A DNA stretch of 64,000 bases from Burkholderia catarinensis (lineage in GTDB: Bacteria; Pseudomonadota; Gammaproteobacteria; Burkholderiales; Burkholderiaceae). Every line of letters starts with the position of its first letter. Position 1 is the first letter of the stretch. This document shows positions 23,716-32,866 of the stretch, one piece after another. The notes under the pieces were generated by a model. It was not told the DNA's origin, searched no databases, and saw only the letters and a list, made by a program, of their open reading frames with translations. Location of the stretch: the NCBI RefSeq assembly GCF_001883705.2, contig NZ_MDEQ02000003.1:248001-312000 (forward strand). Reading direction: 5' to 3'. The position numbers were made by a program, and so were the translations under genes.

Positions 23716-24957
23716 ATGAATCTGTTCAACGTACGCCTGCGCGGCCGCGACGGCCTGTTCACGATCGTCATCGACGGCGGCACGATCGCGCGGGTCGACG
23801 CGCAGCCGGCGTCGATCGCACCGGCGCGCAACGACGATATCGACGCGGGCGGCCGCCTTGCGATCCCGCCGCTCGTCGAGCCGCATATCCACCTCGATGC
23901 CGTGCTGACGGCCGGCGAGCCTGCCTGGAACATGAGCGGTACGCTGTTCGAGGGCATCGAGCGCTGGGCCGAACGCAAGGCGACGATCACGCATGAAGAT
24001 ACGAAGACGCGCGCGCACGCGGCGATCGGCATGCTGCGCGACCACGGGATCCAGCACGTGCGCACGCACGTCGACGTCACCGATCCGACGCTCGCCGCGC
24101 TGAAGGCGATGCTGGAAGTGAAGGACGAGGCTCGCGGGCTGATCGACCTGCAGATCGTCGCGTTTCCGCAGGAGGGCATCGAATCGTTCGACGGCGGCCG
24201 CGCGCTGATGGAGCAGGCGATCGACCTGGGCGCGGACGTCGTCGGCGGGATTCCGCATTTCGAGAACACGCGCGAGCAGGGCGTCAGCTCGATCCGCTTC
24301 CTGATGGATCTCGCGGAACGCACCGGCTGCCTCGTCGACGTGCATTGCGACGAGACCGACGATCCGCACTCACGCTTTCTGGAAGTGCTCGCCGAAGAGG
24401 CGCGCGTGCGCGGGATGGGCGCGCGCGTGACCGCGAGCCATACGACCGCGATGGGCTCGTACGACAACGCGTACTGCTCGAAGCTGTTCCGGCTGCTGAA
24501 GCGCGCGGGCCTGAACTTCATCTCGTGCCCGACCGAGAGCATCCACCTGCAGGGGCGCTTCGACACGTTTCCGAAGCGGCGCGGCGTCACGCGCGTGGCA
24601 GAACTCGACCGCGCGGGCCTCAACGTGTGCTTCGGGCAGGATTCGATCAAGGATCCGTGGTATCCGCTCGGCAACGGCAACATCCTGCGCGTGCTCGATG
24701 CGGGCCTCCATATCTGCCACATGATGGGCTACCAGGATTTGCAGCGCTGCCTCGACTTCGTGACCGACCACAGCGCGACGACGATGCATCTCGGCGACGG
24801 CTACGGCATCGCGGCCGGGCGTCCGGCGAATCTCGTCGTGCTCGACGCGGACGGCGATTACGAAGCGGTGCGCCGGCAGGCGAAGGCCACGCTGTCGGTC
24901 CGCCACGGGAAGGTGATCATGCGGCGCGAACCGGAGCGCGTCACGTATCCGGATTGA
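23716..24957 (+). CDS. codA: Cytosine deaminase
   Basis: A 413-aa amidohydrolase-superfamily enzyme close to E. coli CodA in length. CodA hydrolyses cytosine to uracil and ammonia. Metal-ligand and active-site motifs are in order: VEPHIHLDAV (the first HxH), VDVHCDETDDPHSR (substrate-binding and catalytic H/E), ASHTTAMGSYDNAY, and FGQDSIKDPWYPLGNGN with the metal-binding aspartate. ATG 23716 starts at MNLFNVRLRG, the family N-terminus. No codB permease is adjacent; a strong hairpin follows the stop. The gene may also act on related pyrimidines, but the motif set is typical of CodA. Confidence 0.9.
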   Translation: MNLFNVRLRGRDGLFTIVIDGGTIARVDAQPASIAPARNDDIDAGGRLAIPPLVEPHIHLDAVLTAGEPAWNMSGTLFEGIERWAERKATITHEDTKTRAHAAIGMLRDHGIQHVRTHVDVTDPTLAALKAMLEVKDEARGLIDLQIVAFPQEGIESFDGGRALMEQAIDLGADVVGGIPHFENTREQGVSSIRFLMDLAERTGCLVDVHCDETDDPHSRFLEVLAEEARVRGMGARVTASHTTAMGSYDNAYCSKLFRLLKRAGLNFISCPTESIHLQGRFDTFPKRRGVTRVAELDRAGLNVCFGQDSIKDPWYPLGNGNILRVLDAGLHICHMMGYQDLQRCLDFVTDHSATTMHLGDGYGIAAGRPANLVVLDADGDYEAVRRQAKATLSVRHGKVIMRREPERVTYPD

Positions 24958-24966
24958 TGCGGAAGG

Positions 24967-24990
24967 CGGGCGGTCCCGGGCCGCCCGTCT
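24967..24990 (+). terminator. Terminator after codA
   Basis: CGGGCGG (24967-24973) pairs with CCGCCCG (24981-24987) around a 7-base loop and is followed by TCTTTAT. The position, 10 bases after the codA stop, supports a Rho-independent terminator. Confidence 0.7.
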
Positions 24991-25122
24991 TTATGTATTC
25001 ATCAAATGCATGAGTCGATTCTAAAAATACGTTTGTCTCATGATGAGCGCAGGCCTACGATGCGGTCCTGACGACGGTGCGCGTGTTGCGCGCCGTCCTT
25101 TCGATCCCTGTTCGCCGACCCC

Positions 25123-26457
25123 ATGCGCCTCGATCTCCCGTCCGCTCCCGCATCCTCTTTGCCGCCTGCCGGCCCGTTCGCCCGCGTGGCCGCCGTCGCG
25201 ATCCTGACCGGCGTCGGCGCGGGCCTCGGCGGCATGCTGCTCGCGCTGCTGCTGCACGCGATCCAGCACATCGCATACGGCTACAGCGTCGCGCACGTGA
25301 TCGGCACCGAGAGCTTCCTCACCGGCGTTGCCGGCGCCGATCCGCTGCGCCGGTTTGCGGTGCCGGTCGTCTGCGGGATCGTCGCAGGCGGCGGCTGGTG
25401 GGCGCTTTACCGGTACGGCCGGCCGCTCGTCAGCATCCGCCGTGCGGTGCGCGCGGCCGATCCGCGCATGCCGTTCGTCAGCACGACGATTCACGCGCTG
25501 CTGCAGATCGTCACCGTCGCGCTCGGCTCGCCGCTCGGCCGCGAGGTCGCGCCGCGCGAGATCGGTTCGCTGCTCGCCGGGCGGCTCGCGCATGCCGCGG
25601 GGCTCACGCCCGACGACTGCCGGCTGATGGTCGCGTGCGGTGCGGGCGCGGGCCTCGCGGCCGTCTACAACGTGCCGCTCGGCGGCGCGATCTTCGTGCT
25701 CGAAGTGCTGCTCGGCACGTTCGAGCTGCGTGCGCTGGTCGTGGCGGTCGTGACGTCGTCGATCGCGGCGGCCGTCGCGTGGATCGGCCTCGGCAACGAA
25801 CACCAGTACGCGGTGCCGCCGTTTGCGCTGAGCACGCCGCTGGTTGCGTGGTCGATCGTCTGCGGGCCGCTGTTCGGCTTCGCCGCGTACGGCTTCGTGC
25901 GGCTCACGACCCATGCGCGGGCGAACGCGCCGAAGGACTGGCGGCTGCCCGTGCTCGCGCTGGTCAACTTCGCGGTGATCGGCGTGCTCGCGATGCGGTT
26001 TCCGCAACTGCTCGGCAACGGCAAGGGCGCGGCGTCGCTGGGCTTCGACGGCACGCTGACGATCGGTCTTGCCGCAGCGCTGCTCGTGCTGAAGGTGCTG
26101 ATCGAGGCCGGCAGCCTGCGGGCCGGCGCGGAGGGCGGGCTGCTGACGCCGGGCCTTGCGAACGGCGCGCTGCTCGGCGTCGTGCTCGGCGGGCTGTGGA
26201 GCCTCGTGTGGCCGGGCGCGTCGATCGGCGGGTGCGCACTCATCGGCGCGACCGCGTTTCTCGCCGCGTCGATGCAGATGCCGATCACGGCCGTCGTGTT
26301 GCTGCTCGAATTCACGCGCGCGAATCACGACAGTCTCGTGCCGATGCTGCTCGCCGTGGCCGGCTCGCTGGTTGCGTACCGGTTCGCGCAGCGGCAGGCC
26401 GAGCGGCGGGCGAATGCGGTTGCGATCGTGAGCACGCCCGCGACGACGGCGCGCTGA
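25123..26457 (+). CDS. CLC (ClcB-like) chloride channel/transporter
   Basis: A 444-aa multi-pass CLC-family protein. The chloride-coordinating motifs are recognisable: LGSPLGREVAPREIG corresponds to GxxxGREGP, with a Val-Ala replacing Gly-Pro. 'ACGAGAGLAAVYNVPLGGAIFVLEV' corresponds to the second conserved helix, and 'AEGGLLTPGLANGALLG' to the GxFxP region, in which the phenylalanine is replaced. Bacterial ClcB-like proteins move chloride or other halides, often against protons. The gene has its own promoter region and is convergent with the MFS gene. No C-terminal CBS domain is present. Confidence 0.85.
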   Translation: MRLDLPSAPASSLPPAGPFARVAAVAILTGVGAGLGGMLLALLLHAIQHIAYGYSVAHVIGTESFLTGVAGADPLRRFAVPVVCGIVAGGGWWALYRYGRPLVSIRRAVRAADPRMPFVSTTIHALLQIVTVALGSPLGREVAPREIGSLLAGRLAHAAGLTPDDCRLMVACGAGAGLAAVYNVPLGGAIFVLEVLLGTFELRALVVAVVTSSIAAAVAWIGLGNEHQYAVPPFALSTPLVAWSIVCGPLFGFAAYGFVRLTTHARANAPKDWRLPVLALVNFAVIGVLAMRFPQLLGNGKGAASLGFDGTLTIGLAAALLVLKVLIEAGSLRAGAEGGLLTPGLANGALLGVVLGGLWSLVWPGASIGGCALIGATAFLAASMQMPITAVVLLLEFTRANHDSLVPMLLAVAGSLVAYRFAQRQAERRANAVAIVSTPATTAR

Positions 26458-26528
26458 TGCGTACGAATGGTCAAGAGTCGGGCGAGGGTGGCGCGAACGC
26501 ATCCAGCCCGCTTGAATCCAGCCTGCCT

Positions 26529-27857
26529 TCAGCCGCGCGATCGCACGTCGGGCCGCTCGTGCCCATGACGCAACGCGAGGCTCGCGAACGCTGCGGCGAC
26601 GAGCGCGGCCGCAAGCAGCGTCAGCCCGTTCTTCGCATTGCCGGTCGCCTGTTCGATCGCGCCGACGACGGTCGGCCCGACGAAGCCGCCGAGCAACCCG
26701 CACGTGTTCACGAGCCCGAGTCCGCCGGCCAGTGCGCTACCGGCAAGCCGCGACGCGGGAAACGTGAAGACGATCGACTGTACGACGAAGAACATGGACG
26801 CCGCCACGCACACGCAAAGGAGCCCCGCGACCGGCGACGCATGCGCGGCGCCGACCATCCCGACCGCCATCACGACCAGCCCCCCGCACAGCATCCGGCG
26901 TGCATGACGCGACTCGCGTGCGAAGCGCGGTAACGTCCCGGCCCCGAGCGCCGCGGCGAGCCAGGGCAGCGCAGTCAGCAACCCGACTGTGAACGGGGAG
27001 AAGCGTCCTGACGCGCCGATGATGCCCGGCAGGAAGAAGATCACCGTGTAGATGGTCAACTGGTGGCAGAAGTACACGAAGATCGCGAGCCAGATCTGCG
27101 GATCGCGCAGTGCGGCGCCGAACGCATGGCCGCCGTGCGTGGCGACGCCCGCGTCCTGTTCCGCGGCCAGCGTGCGCTCGAGTGCACGGCCGGTTTCCGC
27201 GGAGAGCCACGGTGCCGTGCTCGGGCGGTCCGGCAACCGTGTCCACACGACGAACGCGAGCAGGATCGCCGGAATGCCTTCGACGACGAACAGCCATTGC
27301 CAGCCGTGGAAACCCAGCGTGCCGTCGAGCTCGATCAGCGCGCCGGCCAGTGGCCCGCCGACGATGTTTGCAATGCACACGCCGAGCAGGAAATAACCGG
27401 TTGCGCGCGCACGCTCCTCGCGGCCGAACCAGTACGTCAGGTACAACATCACGCCGGGAAACAGGCCGGCTTCGGCAGCGCCGAGCAGCAGGCGCATCAC
27501 GTAGAACGACGTCTCGCCGCTGACGAACGCCATCGCGACCGACAGCGCGCCCCACGTAATCATGATGCGCGTGATCCAGAAGCGCGCACCGACGCGATGC
27601 ATGACGAGGTTGCTCGGGATCTCGAAGAGCGCGTAGGTCAGAAAGAACAGGCCCGCGCCGAGTCCGTACGCGGCCGATGAAATGCCGAGATCGACACCCA
27701 TCGAATGTTTGGCGAACGCGATGTTGGTGCGGTCGAGAAAGCTGATCACATAGGCGGCGATCAGCAGCGGCATGAGTTTGCGGAACAGCAGCCGGTTCAG
27801 CGACGCGTTCGCGTCGCCGGCGGCGGCAGACAGGGCCTGCGCGTGATGAGTGGACAT
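26529..27857 (-). CDS. MFS transporter (ACS/phthalate permease-like)
   Basis: A 442-aa major-facilitator protein with 12 predicted helices. Signature pieces are AAYVISFLDRTNIAFAKHSM in helix 1, 'YALFEIPSNLVMHRVGARFWI' in helix 2, the GAAEAGLFPGVMLYLTYWF run, and RATGYFLLG. These fit the anion:cation symporter (NNP/phthalate-type) group, which takes up organic acids. ATG 27857 (MSTHHAQALS) begins just before the usual N-terminus. It is the last gene of a minus-strand unit with the BKACE and SDR genes upstream, so its cargo is probably the hydroxy or keto acid they process. Confidence 0.85.
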   Translation of the reverse strand: MSTHHAQALSAAAGDANASLNRLLFRKLMPLLIAAYVISFLDRTNIAFAKHSMGVDLGISSAAYGLGAGLFFLTYALFEIPSNLVMHRVGARFWITRIMITWGALSVAMAFVSGETSFYVMRLLLGAAEAGLFPGVMLYLTYWFGREERARATGYFLLGVCIANIVGGPLAGALIELDGTLGFHGWQWLFVVEGIPAILLAFVVWTRLPDRPSTAPWLSAETGRALERTLAAEQDAGVATHGGHAFGAALRDPQIWLAIFVYFCHQLTIYTVIFFLPGIIGASGRFSPFTVGLLTALPWLAAALGAGTLPRFARESRHARRMLCGGLVVMAVGMVGAAHASPVAGLLCVCVAASMFFVVQSIVFTFPASRLAGSALAGGLGLVNTCGLLGGFVGPTVVGAIEQATGNAKNGLTLLAAALVAAAFASLALRHGHERPDVRSRG

Positions 27858-28079
27858 GCGGACGACTCCGGTAAGGGCGAACCGGCGCGCACGGCAAGCA
27901 CGGCGCGCCGCGTTCGGCAGATGCCGCTGCGGTGCATGCAGCGGATGGGCAGACGACGGAGCCGCGCCGGCGGCGCTCGGACGGAGCGGGGCGATGATGG
28001 GCGTCCTGGCGCCGGCCGGCTCGGGCCGGCGCCTTGTCACTGCGCTTGCGGATGCTGGTGTTGGGGCGCTACCCGGCGA

Positions 28080-29012
28080 TCAGAAATTCACCGCGTCGCC
28101 GCCCTTGAGTGCGAGCATCGCGCGCGCCTCGGCCGGCGTCGCGATCTCCAGCGACAGGCCTTCGAGCACCTGCCGCATTTTCAGTACCTGCGCGGCGCTC
28201 GATTCCGCGAGCTTGCCCGGCGCGATCCACAGCGAATCCTCGAGCCCGACGCGCACGTTCGCGCCCTGCGCAGCGCCGATCGTCGCGAGCGGAATCTGGT
28301 TGCGGCCCGCGCCGAGGATCGACCACACGTAATCGCTGCCGAACAGGCGGTCGGCCGTGCGGCGCATGTGCATCAGGTCCTCCGGGTGTGCACCGATCCC
28401 GCCGAGCAGGCCGAACACGCTTTGCACGAAGAACGGCGGCTTCGCGAGCCCGCGGTCGACAAAATGCGCGAGGTTGTACAGGTGCGAGATGTCGTAGCAC
28501 TCGAATTCGAAACGCGTGCCGTTCGCGCCGCAGCGCGTGAGGATCGTCTCGATGTCGGCGAAGGTGTTCTTGAAGACGAGATCGCGGCTCTTCTCGAGAT
28601 GTTCGCGTTCCCACGGATGCTTCAGCTCGCGGAAGCGCTCGAGCATCGGGTACAGCCCGAAGTTCATCGAACCCATGTTCAACGATGCGACCTCGGGCTG
28701 GAAATGCAGCGCGGGCTGCAGCCGCTCGTCGACCGTCATGTGCGGGCTGCCGCCCGACGTGAGATTGATCACCGCGTCGGTCTGCGCCTTGATGCGCGGC
28801 AGGAATTCGGCGAACACGGCCGGATCCTGCGTGGGTTTGCCGTCGGACGGGTTGCGTGCGTGCAGGTGCAGGATCGCCGCGCCGGCCTGCGCGGCTGCGA
28901 CAGCGGCCGTTTCGATTTCGTGCGGTGTCACGGGCAGGTACGGCGACATCGACGGGGTATGGATCGCGCCGGTCGGCGCACAGGTGATGATGACTTTGCG
29001 AGCGTTTGCCAC
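28080..29012 (-). CDS. BKACE family beta-keto acid cleavage enzyme (DUF849)
   Basis: A 310-aa member of the BKACE/DUF849 family (3-keto-5-aminohexanoate cleavage enzyme group), which condenses a beta-keto acid with acetyl-CoA to give acetoacetate and a new acyl-CoA. Family marks include VIITCAPTGA, the zinc HxH in AILHLHARNPSDG, 'VINLTSGGSPHMTVDERL', 'VASLNMGSMNFG' and 'GIGAHPEDL'. It uses a GTG start at 29012, nine bases after AAAGGA. It lies 35 bp behind the SDR gene, so a hydroxy acid could be oxidised by the SDR and cleaved here. The specific beta-keto acid is not identifiable by eye. Confidence 0.88.
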   Translation of the reverse strand: MANARKVIITCAPTGAIHTPSMSPYLPVTPHEIETAAVAAAQAGAAILHLHARNPSDGKPTQDPAVFAEFLPRIKAQTDAVINLTSGGSPHMTVDERLQPALHFQPEVASLNMGSMNFGLYPMLERFRELKHPWEREHLEKSRDLVFKNTFADIETILTRCGANGTRFEFECYDISHLYNLAHFVDRGLAKPPFFVQSVFGLLGGIGAHPEDLMHMRRTADRLFGSDYVWSILGAGRNQIPLATIGAAQGANVRVGLEDSLWIAPGKLAESSAAQVLKMRQVLEGLSLEIATPAEARAMLALKGGDAVNF

Positions 29013-29047
29013 GGATGGATTCCTTTCGGTGAGCGATGCAGGAGGCG

Positions 29048-29854
29048 TCAAAGCACTTCGACGTTGCCGCAGACGGAGATGGCCTGCCCCGTGATCCCAT
29101 GCCCGCCCGGCGAGCACAGGAACAGCGCGGTCGCGGCGATCTCGGCCGGATCGGTCATGCGCCGCAGCGAGATCTTCTCGAGATAGCGCTGCTCCATTTC
29201 GTCGTAACCGATGCCGAGCTGTTGCGCACGCGCGTCGATCACGCGGCGCATCCGCGGGCCGCGCACGATGCCGGGCTGAATCGCGTTCACGCGGATGCCG
29301 AGCGGCCCGAGTTCGATCGCGAGGCTCTTCACGAGACCGACCACGGCCCATTTGGTTGCCGCATACGGTGTGCGGAACGCGTAACCGAGCCGGCCTGCGA
29401 CCGACGACAGCGCGATGATCGCGCCGCCGTGTTTCGCGTCGCGCAGCAGCGGCACCGCGCGGCGCGCGAACAGGAATTGCGCGTTCAGGTTGATCGCGAC
29501 GGTTTGCTCCCACTGCACGGGGTCGATTTCGTCGATGCCGCCGGTCGGGCCGGCGATGCCCGCGTTGTTGACCAACACGTCGAGGCCGCCGAGCTTGGCC
29601 GATACGTCGGCGAACACGCGCTCGACGGCGGCCGGGTCGGATACGTCGGCCAGCGTCGCACTGATCGCGCCGGCCGCGGCACGCGGCGGCCGGTCGGCGA
29701 GCGCTGCGATCGCGGCTTGCGATGCGTCGCACACATGCACGTGCCCGCCGCACTCGGCGAACGCGTCGGCAATTTCGAGGCCGATGCCCGATGCGCCGCC
29801 CGTCACGAGGACGCGCAGGCCGTCATAGGGTTTCAGCAGGTCGGAAGCTGTCAT
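29048..29854 (-). CDS. Short-chain dehydrogenase/reductase (SDR)
   Basis: A 268-aa classical SDR with the NAD-binding TGGASGIG (residues ~19-26), NNAG near residue 95, the catalytic Ser in IIALSSVAGRLG, YAATK (Tyr-x3-Lys), and the 'GIRVNAIQPGIV' strand. The C-terminus ends with the typical 'GITGQAISVCGN'. It lies between the GntR regulator (41 bp upstream) and the BKACE gene (35 bp downstream) on the same strand. A reasonable inference is that it oxidises a beta-hydroxy acid to the beta-keto acid that BKACE cleaves. Cofactor preference is probably NAD+, from the acidic residue after the second strand (VCDAS). Confidence 0.9.
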   Translation of the reverse strand: MTASDLLKPYDGLRVLVTGGASGIGLEIADAFAECGGHVHVCDASQAAIAALADRPPRAAAGAISATLADVSDPAAVERVFADVSAKLGGLDVLVNNAGIAGPTGGIDEIDPVQWEQTVAINLNAQFLFARRAVPLLRDAKHGGAIIALSSVAGRLGYAFRTPYAATKWAVVGLVKSLAIELGPLGIRVNAIQPGIVRGPRMRRVIDARAQQLGIGYDEMEQRYLEKISLRRMTDPAEIAATALFLCSPGGHGITGQAISVCGNVEVL

Positions 29855-29895
29855 GCCGGGTTGTCTCCATTGTTGATGTTGTGGGATTGCGGCCG

Positions 29896-30606
29896 CTACG
29901 GCTTCGCGTTCACGGTCCGGGGTGTCTGTGCGGCCCGCAGCGTCTCGGCGAGATCGTGTGCGGCGCCGCCGATGTCGAGCGCGATGCCTGCCCGCACGCC
30001 TGCGCCGTCGCGCCGTCCGAGCGCATCGACGATTGCGCGGTGCGCATCCATCGAGCGCCGCATGTGCGGGATGTCGAGCGCGACCATGTTGAGGAAGGGC
30101 CCGACGCGCATCCACAGGTTCTCGACGATCGCGAGCGTGCTTTCGCTTGCGCCGTGCGCGTAGATCGCGCTGTGGAACGCGAAATTGCTTTGCAGGTAAG
30201 CGCGCGAGCGACCTGCCTCGACGTGTGCCTGCATCGTCTCGCAGGTCTTGCGCACGGCCGCGATCTGCGCATCGGTCATCCGTGCGCATGCGCGCTCGGC
30301 GATGCAGCCTTCGAGTGCGATCCGCACGTCGCGCAGTTCGTCGAGCATGTCGAGCGTCATCGGCGGCACGACGAGCGCGCGGTTCGGGCCGTCGACCAGC
30401 GCGCGCTCGGCGCGCAGCCGCGTGAGTGCGGCGCGCACGGGCATCGTCGACGAGCCGACGGCCTCGGCGACGCTGCGCAGGCTCAGCGCCTGGCCAGGCG
30501 CGAAACGCCCGCTCATCAGCGCTTCGCGCAGTTGCTGGTAGACCTTGTCGGCCATCGTTTCCTGTTCGATGACTTTCAATGCGGGCGGGACGATACGAGG
30601 CGCCAA
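29896..30606 (-). CDS. GntR-family (FCD domain) transcriptional regulator
   Basis: A 236-aa regulator with an N-terminal winged helix ('MADKVYQQLREALMSGRFAPG' then 'SLRSVAEAVGSSTMPVRAALTRL') and a C-terminal all-helical FCD ligand domain with the metal-type residues (FHSAIYAHG). A TTG start at 30606 follows AGGAG by nine bases; the ATG at 30555 is an alternative that still keeps the HTH. As the first gene of a unit continuing with SDR, BKACE and MFS genes, it is probably an autoregulated repressor of that catabolic operon. A perfect TGTGATCACA palindrome lies 32 bp upstream. Confidence 0.88.
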   Translation of the reverse strand: MAPRIVPPALKVIEQETMADKVYQQLREALMSGRFAPGQALSLRSVAEAVGSSTMPVRAALTRLRAERALVDGPNRALVVPPMTLDMLDELRDVRIALEGCIAERACARMTDAQIAAVRKTCETMQAHVEAGRSRAYLQSNFAFHSAIYAHGASESTLAIVENLWMRVGPFLNMVALDIPHMRRSMDAHRAIVDALGRRDGAGVRAGIALDIGGAAHDLAETLRAAQTPRTVNAKP

Positions 30607-30637
30607 GGCGGGGTTCTCCTGGGTTTGATCTGCGATC

Positions 30638-30647
30638 TGTGATCACA
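30638..30647. promoter_or_regulatory. Candidate operator TGTGATCACA upstream of the GntR gene
   Basis: A perfect 10-bp palindrome directly upstream of the GntR start, in an AT-richer stretch (30625-30670) that includes further GATC half-sites. FCD-type GntR proteins bind short palindromes like this near their own promoters. The assignment rests only on symmetry and position. Confidence 0.35.
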
Positions 30648-31048
30648 TTTACGATGTGCGAAGTGTTGACGATCGGGGGAACCGAGTCAAGCCGAACGGG
30701 ATTGGGGAAAACGAGGAGGAGGGGCGAAGCGGCCGGCAGCCAGTGCGTTGCGCGACCGGACCTGCTGCCACATGGAGCATGCATGCGCCGGATGCCGTTC
30801 GCACGCGGGTGGCGAAATATCTTGCGCGCGATTACCGGAATCCGGTCGTTGAACCGGAAGTCGGGGATGTGAAGTGCGACTTCCTGAAGTGCGTCGATCC
30901 GTATCACGGCGAGGAACCGGACACCGCGGCGAAGAGGCTCGTATTGCGCTCGAACAGTCCCTGTCGCACGGAGAATTCGCGGAAGCCGCAGTAGCGATCA
31001 AACGCCGTTGCGTATTGCAGCGGCGCACCGTCTGCCATTTCGCGAAGG
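30648..31048. other. Intergenic stretch without a supported gene
   Basis: About 400 bases between the divergently placed GntR promoter and the 3' end of the IclR gene. One plus-strand frame (about 30656-30994) is open, but its product has no recognisable domain, an odd composition and no ribosome site, so I do not call it. No repeat or terminator with a U-tract was seen. Confidence 0.4.
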
Positions 31049-31840
31049 CTATTCGAGCGTCCGGATCGAATTGCTGATGCCGCGCGCGCAGTCGATCACG
31101 GCCGGCGCGAGCTTGCGTCGCGCGTCGTCGAACGTCCAGCGGCTCGTCGGCGCGACCACGTGCACGGCCGCGACAGGCTGCCCCTGGCTGCCGAGCACGG
31201 GTGCCGCGATCGACATGTCGCCGATGAACAGTTCTTCCTGATTGGACGCGTAGCCTTCGCGCCGCACGCCGTCGAGCAGCGCGACGAGTTCGTCGAGCGC
31301 CGTGACCGTGCGCGGCGTGTGCGGCGCGCGTGCCATGCCGTCGAGCCGCGCGCGCGCATCGGCGGGTGGCAGCGCGCTCAGGAACGCGCGACCGCAGCCG
31401 GTGCAATACATCGGGATGCGGCTGCCGATCGGCATGTGGATCGGCACGAACTTCGTCGACACGAAACGCGCGACGTACACCATCTCGTCTTCGTCCGGCT
31501 CGGTGAGGTTGGTGGTTTCGCCGGTCACGTTCGTGAGCTCGGACAGGAACGGATTCGCGACGTCGATCAGCGTATCGGCCGCGAGATAGTTGAAGCCGAT
31601 CCGCATCACGTGCGGCGTGAGCTGGTAACGCCGCGTGACCGGATGCTTGCGGACATAGCCGAGCTTCTCGAGCGTATAGACCATCCGCTGCGCCGAACTT
31701 TTCGTCATCCCGGCCGCGTCGGCTACTTCCGCCAGCGTCATCGTGCGCCGCTTCGCGCTGAACGCGCGCAGCACGTTGAGCCCTTTCTCGAGCGACTGGT
31801 TGAACAGCAGGTCGTTTGACTGATCGGGCGACGTTTCCAT
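31049..31840 (-). CDS. IclR-family transcriptional regulator
   Basis: A 263-aa IclR regulator. Residues ~15-75 form the winged helix (SLEKGLNVLRAFSAKRRTMT then 'AGMTKSSAQRMVYTLEKLGYV'). The rest is the IclR effector domain, with 'PIHMPIGSRIPMYCTGCGRAFLS', 'REGYASNQEE' and SIAAPV. ATG 31840 begins a normal-length protein. It is divergent from an ABC transporter for polar amino acids and an oxidoreductase, which it most likely controls. A perfect 7-3-7 dyad at 31879-31895 lies in the shared promoter region. Confidence 0.9.
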   Translation of the reverse strand: METSPDQSNDLLFNQSLEKGLNVLRAFSAKRRTMTLAEVADAAGMTKSSAQRMVYTLEKLGYVRKHPVTRRYQLTPHVMRIGFNYLAADTLIDVANPFLSELTNVTGETTNLTEPDEDEMVYVARFVSTKFVPIHMPIGSRIPMYCTGCGRAFLSALPPADARARLDGMARAPHTPRTVTALDELVALLDGVRREGYASNQEELFIGDMSIAAPVLGSQGQPVAAVHVVAPTSRWTFDDARRKLAPAVIDCARGISNSIRTLE

Positions 31841-31878
31841 GAGCAAGGGGCTGGATCGATGCGATATCAAATCATAGC

Positions 31879-31895
31879 GTATCGAATATCGATAC
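31879..31895. promoter_or_regulatory. Candidate IclR operator, perfect 7-3-7 dyad
   Basis: GTATCGA and TCGATAC flank the 3-base spacer ATA. The dyad lies 39 bp from the iclR start and about 105 bp upstream of the ABC binding-protein start, in an AT-rich region typical of divergent IclR-controlled promoters. The related string GCGATATC at 31861 may be an additional half-site. Confidence 0.5.
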
Positions 31896-32001
31896 TCAAA
31901 AATCTTTTCGCGATATTTATGATTCGTTTTAAGATCGAGCCATCGTCGCAGTGTCGATCAACGACCGGCCGTCGCACAGGATCATTCGAGAAGGAGACAC
32001 C

Positions 32002-32778
32002 ATGGTTTCGTTCATCAAGCGGTTCGGCGCACTGGCCGCCGGTTTCGCCACCTGCATCGCCCTCTCCGCGGCATCGACGGGCGCCGTCGCGGCCGAGCCG
32101 ACGCTGAAGGTCGGCGCGACGGCCACCGGCGTGCCGTTCACGTTTCTCGACGTCAAGAGCAATTCGATCCAGGGGATGATGGTCGATGCGATCACCGCGG
32201 CCGGGAAGTCGGCCGGGTTTCGCGTCGACGTGCAGCAGACCGTGTTCTCGGCGCTGATCCCGTCGCTCACCACGCAGAAGATCGACATCATCTCGGCCGC
32301 GATGCTGAAGACGCCGGCGCGCCAGCAGGTCGTCGATTTCTCCGACACGGTCTATACGTTCGGCGAAGGCCTGATCGTGAAGGCCGACGATCCGGGCCGC
32401 TATACGTCGATGGACGATTTCAAGGGGCAGGTGGTCGGCGCGCAGGTCGGCACGGCGTTCGTCGACGCGCTCAACAAGAAGGGCATCTTCAAGGAAGTCC
32501 GGACCTACGATTCGATAGCCGACATCATGCGCGACGTTTCGCTCGGGCGCATCAAGGCCGGCTTCGCCGACCAGCCGATCGTCGCGTACCAGATCGAACA
32601 CGGCGTCAACCGCCAGGTGCGGCTCGTGCCGGAATACCAGAGCGTCGTGAAGGGGCAGGTCTGCTTCGTCGTGCGCAAGGGCGACACCGCGATGCTCGAG
32701 CAGCTCAACGGCGCGATCCGCAAGATGAAGGGCGACGGCACGCTGCAGCAGATCCTGCAGAAGTGGCACATGAGCTGA
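32002..32778 (+). CDS. ABC transporter substrate-binding protein (polar amino acid type)
   Basis: A 258-aa periplasmic binding protein (SBP_bac_3 family). The signal peptide occupies residues 1-31 (ending AVAAEP), followed by 'LKVGATATGVPFTFLD', 'DIISAAMLKTPARQQVVDFSDTVY' and 'GQVVGAQVGTAFVDAL', all typical of amino-acid binding proteins. AAGGAG at 31991-31996 sets ATG 32002. It begins a plus-strand operon: binding protein, permease, ATPase, FAD oxidoreductase. The last two junctions overlap by ATGA, so expression is coupled. The ligand is probably an amino acid or amine. Confidence 0.9.
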   Translation: MVSFIKRFGALAAGFATCIALSAASTGAVAAEPTLKVGATATGVPFTFLDVKSNSIQGMMVDAITAAGKSAGFRVDVQQTVFSALIPSLTTQKIDIISAAMLKTPARQQVVDFSDTVYTFGEGLIVKADDPGRYTSMDDFKGQVVGAQVGTAFVDALNKKGIFKEVRTYDSIADIMRDVSLGRIKAGFADQPIVAYQIEHGVNRQVRLVPEYQSVVKGQVCFVVRKGDTAMLEQLNGAIRKMKGDGTLQQILQKWHMS

Positions 32779-32866
32779 GCGCCGGCGCCCGATTCACGGC
32801 CGGCATCGCCCGCGTGTCGCGGGCACCCATTGCGGCGCGACGTCCGATCGTCGCATAGGAAACCTC

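Noticed and set aside
30656..30994. Plus-strand open frame of 112 codons in the GntR-IclR gap
   Set aside because: No domain, no ribosome site, atypical composition; position between two regulators suggests intergenic sequence.
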